A program made the translations under genes and the position numbers. The notes beneath the pieces are model-generated. The model saw only the letters and a list, made by a program, of their open reading frames with translations, did no database searches and was not told the DNA's origin. A stretch of DNA of 64,000 nt from Odontesthes bonariensis (lineage: Eukaryota > Chordata > Actinopteri > Atheriniformes > Atherinopsidae): contig NC_134526.1 in assembly GCF_027942865.1 (NCBI RefSeq), positions 10,138,284-10,202,283 on the forward strand, in the 5' to 3' direction. Below are positions 58,301 through 64,000 of this stretch, piece by piece. The stretch's first letter is position 1. Each line of letters starts with the position of its first letter.

Positions 58301-61034
58301 TCACATAATCTCATGCAAAGTGATCCGCAGAAGCTCTTCTTTATAAAACTGATGTTTATTAGGGTATGGAATTTATTCTGCTGTGCACTACAATCCTCTC
58401 TGGACTGGGCTTCATCTCGACCACTCAATGTGTTTTTCAGTGGAAGAGAAAATGTTCTGTGATGTCGTCTCCATCTCTATCCCATTAGCACACACTCTTA
58501 GAAAAATGACAAAGGAGAGAGGTACTCATAAATAATGAGTTTGATGAGTGAGTGAAGTAATATTTGGTTATTTTTGTCCTTGGTTATGTTAAGTCTTTAT
58601 GTGGTTAACTACAGATGCCTGTGTAGCATTAAGAATCTTATAAACCCGAGGCCAACAGATAAACAGGCTCCTGGGAGCGGAACCACATCAGTGTTTCAAG
58701 GAGGATCTTCCCAGTAACAGCCTGTGTTATCACTGCTTAAGGGCTCTTTTCTGAAAGCTGCCTGGAAGACAGCATTTGTCAAAATACCACCCTTTTAGTG
58801 AAAACTAACAACTTCATTACAGTAGTGCCTTATTTTTCCAAATGCATTTGTATTTAATCCCTCAGATGTCGAAGATGAAATACAAAATACAGCACAATTA
58901 AAAATAGAGGCTTATAATTCTAAAATGCTATACTCTACGCCTGAGGTGTTACCAACTTCTCTAAGGACAACAAAGGAGTTTTGATCCATTTGTTTAATTA
59001 GAATTTTAAAAAAAGGACTCTATGCTCTTCAAAAGGGAAAAATAAAAGTCAGTTTGCAAAGTGGCTGCACAGACAAGCCACCAGGCTACAGTGTGTGGGT
59101 GATACAAGGGCATAGAAAAGGGAACCAGGGTCAAAATAGCTGTTGAGGGCCTCAGGGGGGAATACAGCAGGCCAGAAAAACACAACACAAAGTTTAGCTC
59201 AGTTAATTTTAAAGTTCAAATTCTCCTTGAAGTGATGAATTCTGCTCCTATATGAGTTTTAGTAGTTTGAGCATTTAACAACGAGATAAATAAATCCCCT
59301 GAGAGAAAGTATCATCTGTTCTGTATTTGCGTAGAGATCTCAGTGCATACAATTCTTATATGAACCTGAAAAATCAATACACTTTCAGTGCAGAAGGTTT
59401 TTGAGTCGACAGACTTCTGCCCAAATGACAAACCCTCTCCAGCTTAGTTTACTCAGCACAATTTGAGGCAATCCTACCAAAACAGGGTTAGGGGTTATCA
59501 TTCCCTACCTTCATTGCGTCATACGGGCATTTCTTTTCAAGGTCTTAACAACTCATCTGCACGATGCTGCATCCTCGCCAGAGTTACATTTTGTCATCAT
59601 TTCTCATGTGTTTTTGGGATTTCCCACCACCTGCACTGTTTTGCAGAAGTTGTTCAATCACTGAGCTGTGAGCATGGAAACTTCTTTGTTGTTTCCTGTA
59701 CAAAGAGCTTATTGTGATTTAACATGCTGCATCTGTGAGCATCCTGGCTGATTTACTACGCTCATTAAGGACAACAGCAATGCCAACTCTCCTCAACCTC
59801 ACTGTAGAGACTTGGTGTGCAGGGAGGATTTAACAATGTTGTAACACTGCAGCAAGGTGATGATAATCCCAGTGAATCTTTTACTGCAGGGTCACAATGA
59901 ATCCTAGAAAAAAAGCCTTATTATATTCTTTATATCTTTCTGCACAGTGAGGGCAACAGAAGCGCAGGAAGTGTGAGCACGCATACCAACACACATGCTT
60001 GTCATAATGCAAATACTCTGCAACTTATTTGATCAAACATAAAGGAGACTAAACAAAATGATCAAATAAGATTGTCATCAGAGAGAAAACATTATGTTTA
60101 AAGCATGATGAAGAAAAAGAGGTAAGAGACTTGCTCACTTTCAAGGAAAACAGCAAATATTTAATTCATTTCTTTTTCACCATACAGGCAGAAGGTTCCC
60201 TCTTGTGTAACACTGGATCACAGCTCTGGACATCATTGATTTCAGAAATGCAGCCTGAGTTCTCACACCCTCACCAGCCCTTTCTGTATCTTGTCTATCA
60301 CACACAGTTTCTTTTCATGAGCTACAAGCTTGCAGTGTTATCAATCAAAATGTGGCTGACCTAAATCGAACCCAGATTCCAACTGAATGAAATTTATCAG
60401 CAGTGACCTTTCTTTAGGGGAACTATAGTGCATCCGACAATCCGTTTGATTCACAAACCTGCCTCTGAAAGATAAGAAGGAAATTATGACCAGAAAAATA
60501 ACTGGGGATCCACCAAATGCAGAGAGCTCTGTTTTTGCATTTTATCAAAGCGTTAATCAAAAGATAAAGTTAGAAATGGGGAGACATTCTCATATAATTT
60601 TCCACGTTTGAATCAAAGAATGAAATAGCTTTGCCTAATGTGAAAACAAAAGTACTGAATATTTGGCTCCAAGTGTGACAGGTTGTGGTTTTATTTTTGT
60701 TGCAAACTGGAAAATGAAGTTTCAGATTAGAGAGCTTGTGTTGATCTTTTCCCAATGATTATTTTTCTATTCTGTCTCCGATTGTTCCTACTTTTTTTTC
60801 CACAGATTCACTGTGTCTTCCAGTGAAAACTTCAGGCCAAGGTCAACGCTTCTACATCTATCTGAAATACAGTTGTGACCAACACCTGTACTGGTTTGTA
60901 ATTTCTACTGAACAAATCTCAGCAGTGCTTTAAGTATTTAGTCTAATAAAGTTTTGGTCTGCCAATTCTTGATTTGGCCGATTCCAATTTTATTTTGGAG
61001 AACTATCATTAAATTCCAAAATATTTTCAATCCT

Positions 61035-61405
61035 GGGCTGCACGGTGGTGTGGTGGTTCACACCATCACCTCACAGCAAGAGAGTTCTAGGTTCAACTCC
61101 CAGCTGGGGCCTTTCTGTGTGGAGTTTGCATGTTCTCCCCGTGTATGTGTGGGTTCTCTGGGGGTACTCCGGCTTCCTCCCACAGTCCAAAAACATGCAT
61201 GTTAGGATAATTGGTGTCTCTAAAATTGTCCTTAGGAGTGAGTGTGAGCGTGCGTGTGGTTGTTTGTCTCGTTTGTCTCTGTGTGGCCCTGTGATGGACT
61301 GGCGACCTGTCCAGGGTGCACACCTTTCGCCCGATGACCGTTGGGATAGGCTGCAGCCCCCCCGCGACCCGACCGACAGATTAAGCGGGTATTGAAATTG
61401 AATGG
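61035..61405 (+). mobile_element. tRNA-headed SINE, 371 bp, with 12-bp target-site duplication
   Basis: Same family as 50264-50642, opposite orientation. Head GGGCTGCACGGTGGTGTGG, box A-like TGGTGGTTCACACC, box B-like GGTTCAACTCCCAG, body GTGTGGAGTTTGCATGTTCT. Flanked by ATTTTCAATCCT on both sides (61023-61034 and 61406-61417; the last base of the left copy may belong to the element). Confidence 0.88.
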
Positions 61406-63870
61406 ATTTTCAATCCTTTTTGAACACCTTACAGACATCAAAAACTGCTTGCTTTGGGTCTTGAAACTCGAAAATAAAAATAAAAACTTTATATAATTAT
61501 AACTATATATTTGCTACATGCACAATGTGTCCAAAAACCTTTTGAGAGCCTGATCTACTGGTCACCAGTCATTCCTGTCAAGCTGAAAAGTGGACAATTC
61601 TGGTCACCAGCTGAGTAATCAGTGCCTCCTTGTACTCAAAGTAGCGTATTGATTGGCTATTATAGTTTATACAGTGACAAGTGTATGTGTTCATCCAAAT
61701 TTCCCCTATAAATCATTTATTTGAAATGCAGACAGAAATGTACAGGGAGGTTAATAGAGCGGTCTGGTTGCCTGGCAACTCTGCAATGTCTTTCATTTGT
61801 GAATTTACACTAAAAGAAGGTCAACAGATTCAAGGGCCAACAGAGGAAGGAAACACTTTGATCCAACATGAAAGGACAAGGCGTCTGGAAACAAGGAAAC
61901 ATACAGTCAGTTAACAAGATGACTCCTACTTTAAAAGCACATGCTGCCTCAATCTGTGTGTGCTCAAAACACGTTTGATAGTTAACCTTTGTTTAGCCGG
62001 GCAAATTGAGATTAAAATCTCATCAGGCAAAATGGTGGGCGTACACCATATATAAACCGTGTATTCTGGCATTTGCAGAAAAATGGGGCATTGGGGTGAA
62101 AGATGCTGTGCAACTCACAACAAGCCTATATCATATCCAGTTCCTGAGCTATATGCAGAGGTGGTCCGAAGGGCATCAGTCTTCGAATATAGTGTCCGTG
62201 CTTGGGAAAAACAATGGACAGAGCAAAGTGAGTCATCCTCTTTTACCTCTGTCCAAACAGAAGGAAAATCTTCAAATCAATCCACACGTTGATGGTGGTG
62301 TGAGGGAAGGCAGGTAAAGCTGTGGGTGTTTGCTTGGTGCAAAGCAGCTCATTCTGATGGCTTCAACTGCACCAACTGGTCATGGATTTCTTTTGGAAAG
62401 TAGTTATGAGAAAAAGTATAAAAGCACACTTTCTCCTTACTCTGACTGTTTCCGTCAGTTTGTCAGCATCCATTTAATTTTGCTCACAGGATAATCTATG
62501 GCATAATGTCATACAGTATAGTTCCAACACATGACTCAATACTGTAGAAGCAATGAGATAGCACGGGTGCAGTCAGTCTTCCTGTTTTTGTTTTTAGCTC
62601 TCTAGAAGTGCTGAGTCAGCATGGTGCAAGCATGCAAAGTGTAAAGTATGACTGAGCAAAGCCGGAAAAAATCTAATCAGTTGGTCAACCGGCATCAATC
62701 ACTGGCCGTTTTAGCCTGAGAATTAAAATTTTCATGCCTTTGCCTTTGAGTCATTGTTTGTACTTTCAACTTAACTTAAATCAAGTTGTCTCTTAATCCA
62801 ACAAATAAACCATCCTTTAAAACATCTCTCATAACAAAGCAAGAAGCAGACAAACAAATCATACGATGCAATATCTCACAGATGTCTTGCTTTGTTTTTG
62901 TGTCTTTCCCTCACACATAAACAAAGACGACCAACTCACTACTTTTTTCGAGCTGAGTGCTCAGCTTTCAGCTTCTGCTTTTTACATGGAAGAGAAAAAT
63001 ATTTCTCTGCCTTACATCCTCTTTCATTTTCTGTTACGATCAAAAACCAGACTGTAATACGTAAAATAGCAACAAAACAAAAAAAGAGAGATTACGTGAT
63101 GGTTCATTTGAATCAAGGTTAGGTGAGAGTTTTGCCTATTCATTTCAAAAACTGAAAATTCATCCAAGTCTCTCTTTAGTACCATCCACCCAACTGACTG
63201 TGAAAATCCTAAAGTTCACGTTTAACTGCAACTACTCTTTTTGAACTTTCAATTGCAACGAAAAGGTATCACTATTTAAAAGATAACCTTAATTTAGAAA
63301 GCCTTTTTCAAGACAGTAGTGGCTTAGACCATTAACTGATTGCTCTTTTCTGTCCTAAAACGATGTAAGAGTTGTCCTGCTCATCCGAAAAAGCTGAGGT
63401 TTGACAAGGCTTATGGATATTAATATTGGGATATTTTAATAGAGAAAAAATTGCAGCCTGTCTGATAGAGATGCACATTAATCATCGGTATGAAATTTGA
63501 TGGATGACTAAAGTGGAAAATCACTGGTTGAACCACTCATGTGCACTGCCAGTCTCCCTTCGAGCAATAAATCCAATTTTGGATGGGAATTGACGAGATC
63601 AGCGACACACAATGGAGGTTTAACCAGAGGCATGAAATTATACGTTTCCTCCACAAAGCATGTTAAAACCTGACGAAACGTGGGAGAAATCATGTTTCTC
63701 ACTGATACACAAGCTGCTGCATTTTGTTATCAGAACATTATGAAAACAAATAATTCTCCTCATTTTAAAAGAAAAGCTGCATTTGTTTTTCAATGTTTAC
63801 CAATGATTAAGAAAAATCGGATTAATTATTTGCATCTCAGTCCGATTCGTTGTTGAATTTTGTGGGCGTC

Positions 63871-63945
63871 TGTTGCTTAGCTTAGCTGGTAGAGTGATTG
63901 TTCCTCACTCAGAAGGCAGCAAACTCAATCTCCAACTTCCGAGTC
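63871..63945 (+). repeat. Possible tRNA-derived SINE head
   Basis: TTAGCTTAGCTGGTAGAGTG resembles a tRNA A box and is followed about 35 nt later by GCAAACTCAATCTCC at the B-box position. Too degenerate for a functional tRNA; likely a SINE relic reaching toward the window edge. Confidence 0.4.
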
Positions 63946-64000
63946 AGCTAGTTTACCAAATGTATGCTTAATTAGCAGCACGGCAAGAACTACACACATT

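Larger units (their letters stand above)
44189..64000. other. Right third of window: plcl intron 1 and/or upstream DNA, no recognised gene
   Basis: The plcl coding exon 1 (usually about 90-100 residues ending just before DGSKQ) was looked for on the minus strand and not found, so intron 1 probably spans all of this. Open frames here are short and have no family features. Identified content is limited to repeats: SINEs at 50264-50642, 54778-54845 and 61035-61405, a related repeat pair at 52372-52505 and 54973-55107, and LINE/MITE relics. The rest is AT-rich single-copy-like DNA with homopolymer runs (for example poly(A) at 48835-48849 and 49268-49285). Confidence 0.6.

Noticed and set aside
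61045..61395. 116-codon plus-strand open frame
   Set aside because: Translation of SINE sequence; the same pattern appears in the other copy.
63871..63945. tRNA gene
   Set aside because: The B box is too degenerate and no cloverleaf with matching acceptor arms could be drawn; treated as a SINE relic.

Overview
The window is vertebrate nuclear DNA, almost certainly from a teleost fish. Genes are split into small exons by GT-AG introns. The single complete gene is a fish-type hypocretin/orexin precursor, and the intergenic DNA carries fish-style repeats: an L2/CR1/Rex-type LINE, tRNA-headed SINEs, hAT-like MITEs and long microsatellites. There are no bacterial-type operons, CRISPR arrays or viral genes.

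Three protein genes lie head to tail on the minus strand; read right to left they are plcl, hcrt and kcnh4. (1) Positions 1-14391 hold an ELK-type voltage-gated potassium channel, kcnh4. I could place 16 exons whose phases all join into 1096 uninterrupted codons; the last exon is still open at the left edge, so the C-terminus lies outside. (2) Positions 16423-17351 hold hcrt, complete in two coding exons (127 aa), with a TATA box upstream and a polyadenylation signal downstream. (3) Positions 21593-44188 hold exons 2-6 of an inactive phospholipase C-like (PRIP/PLCL) gene, 1113 codons. Its N-terminal exon was not found up to 64000, so intron 1 is at least 19.8 kb.

kcnh4 next to hcrt reproduces the human 17q21 order (KCNH4-HCRT). 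The plcl gene beside them is the notable item. Human PLCL1 and PLCL2 are elsewhere (2q33, and 3p24 near KCNH8), so this copy looks like the member belonging to the KCNH4 paralogon, lost in mammals. It has lost three catalytic-site residues and has gained a long Pro/Gln-rich tail. The interval between hcrt and plcl (17.5-21.6 kb) contains a LINE with an intact 491-codon reverse-transcriptase reading frame, starting about 0.8 kb upstream of the hcrt TATA box on the opposite strand, and an unexplained coding-like stretch.

The right third (44.2-64 kb) contains no gene I can recognise. It holds a SINE pair in opposite orientation with clear target-site duplications, relics of other repeats, and otherwise AT-rich sequence. 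Exon borders were read by eye from splice sites, reading frame and remembered family similarity; no alignment was run.
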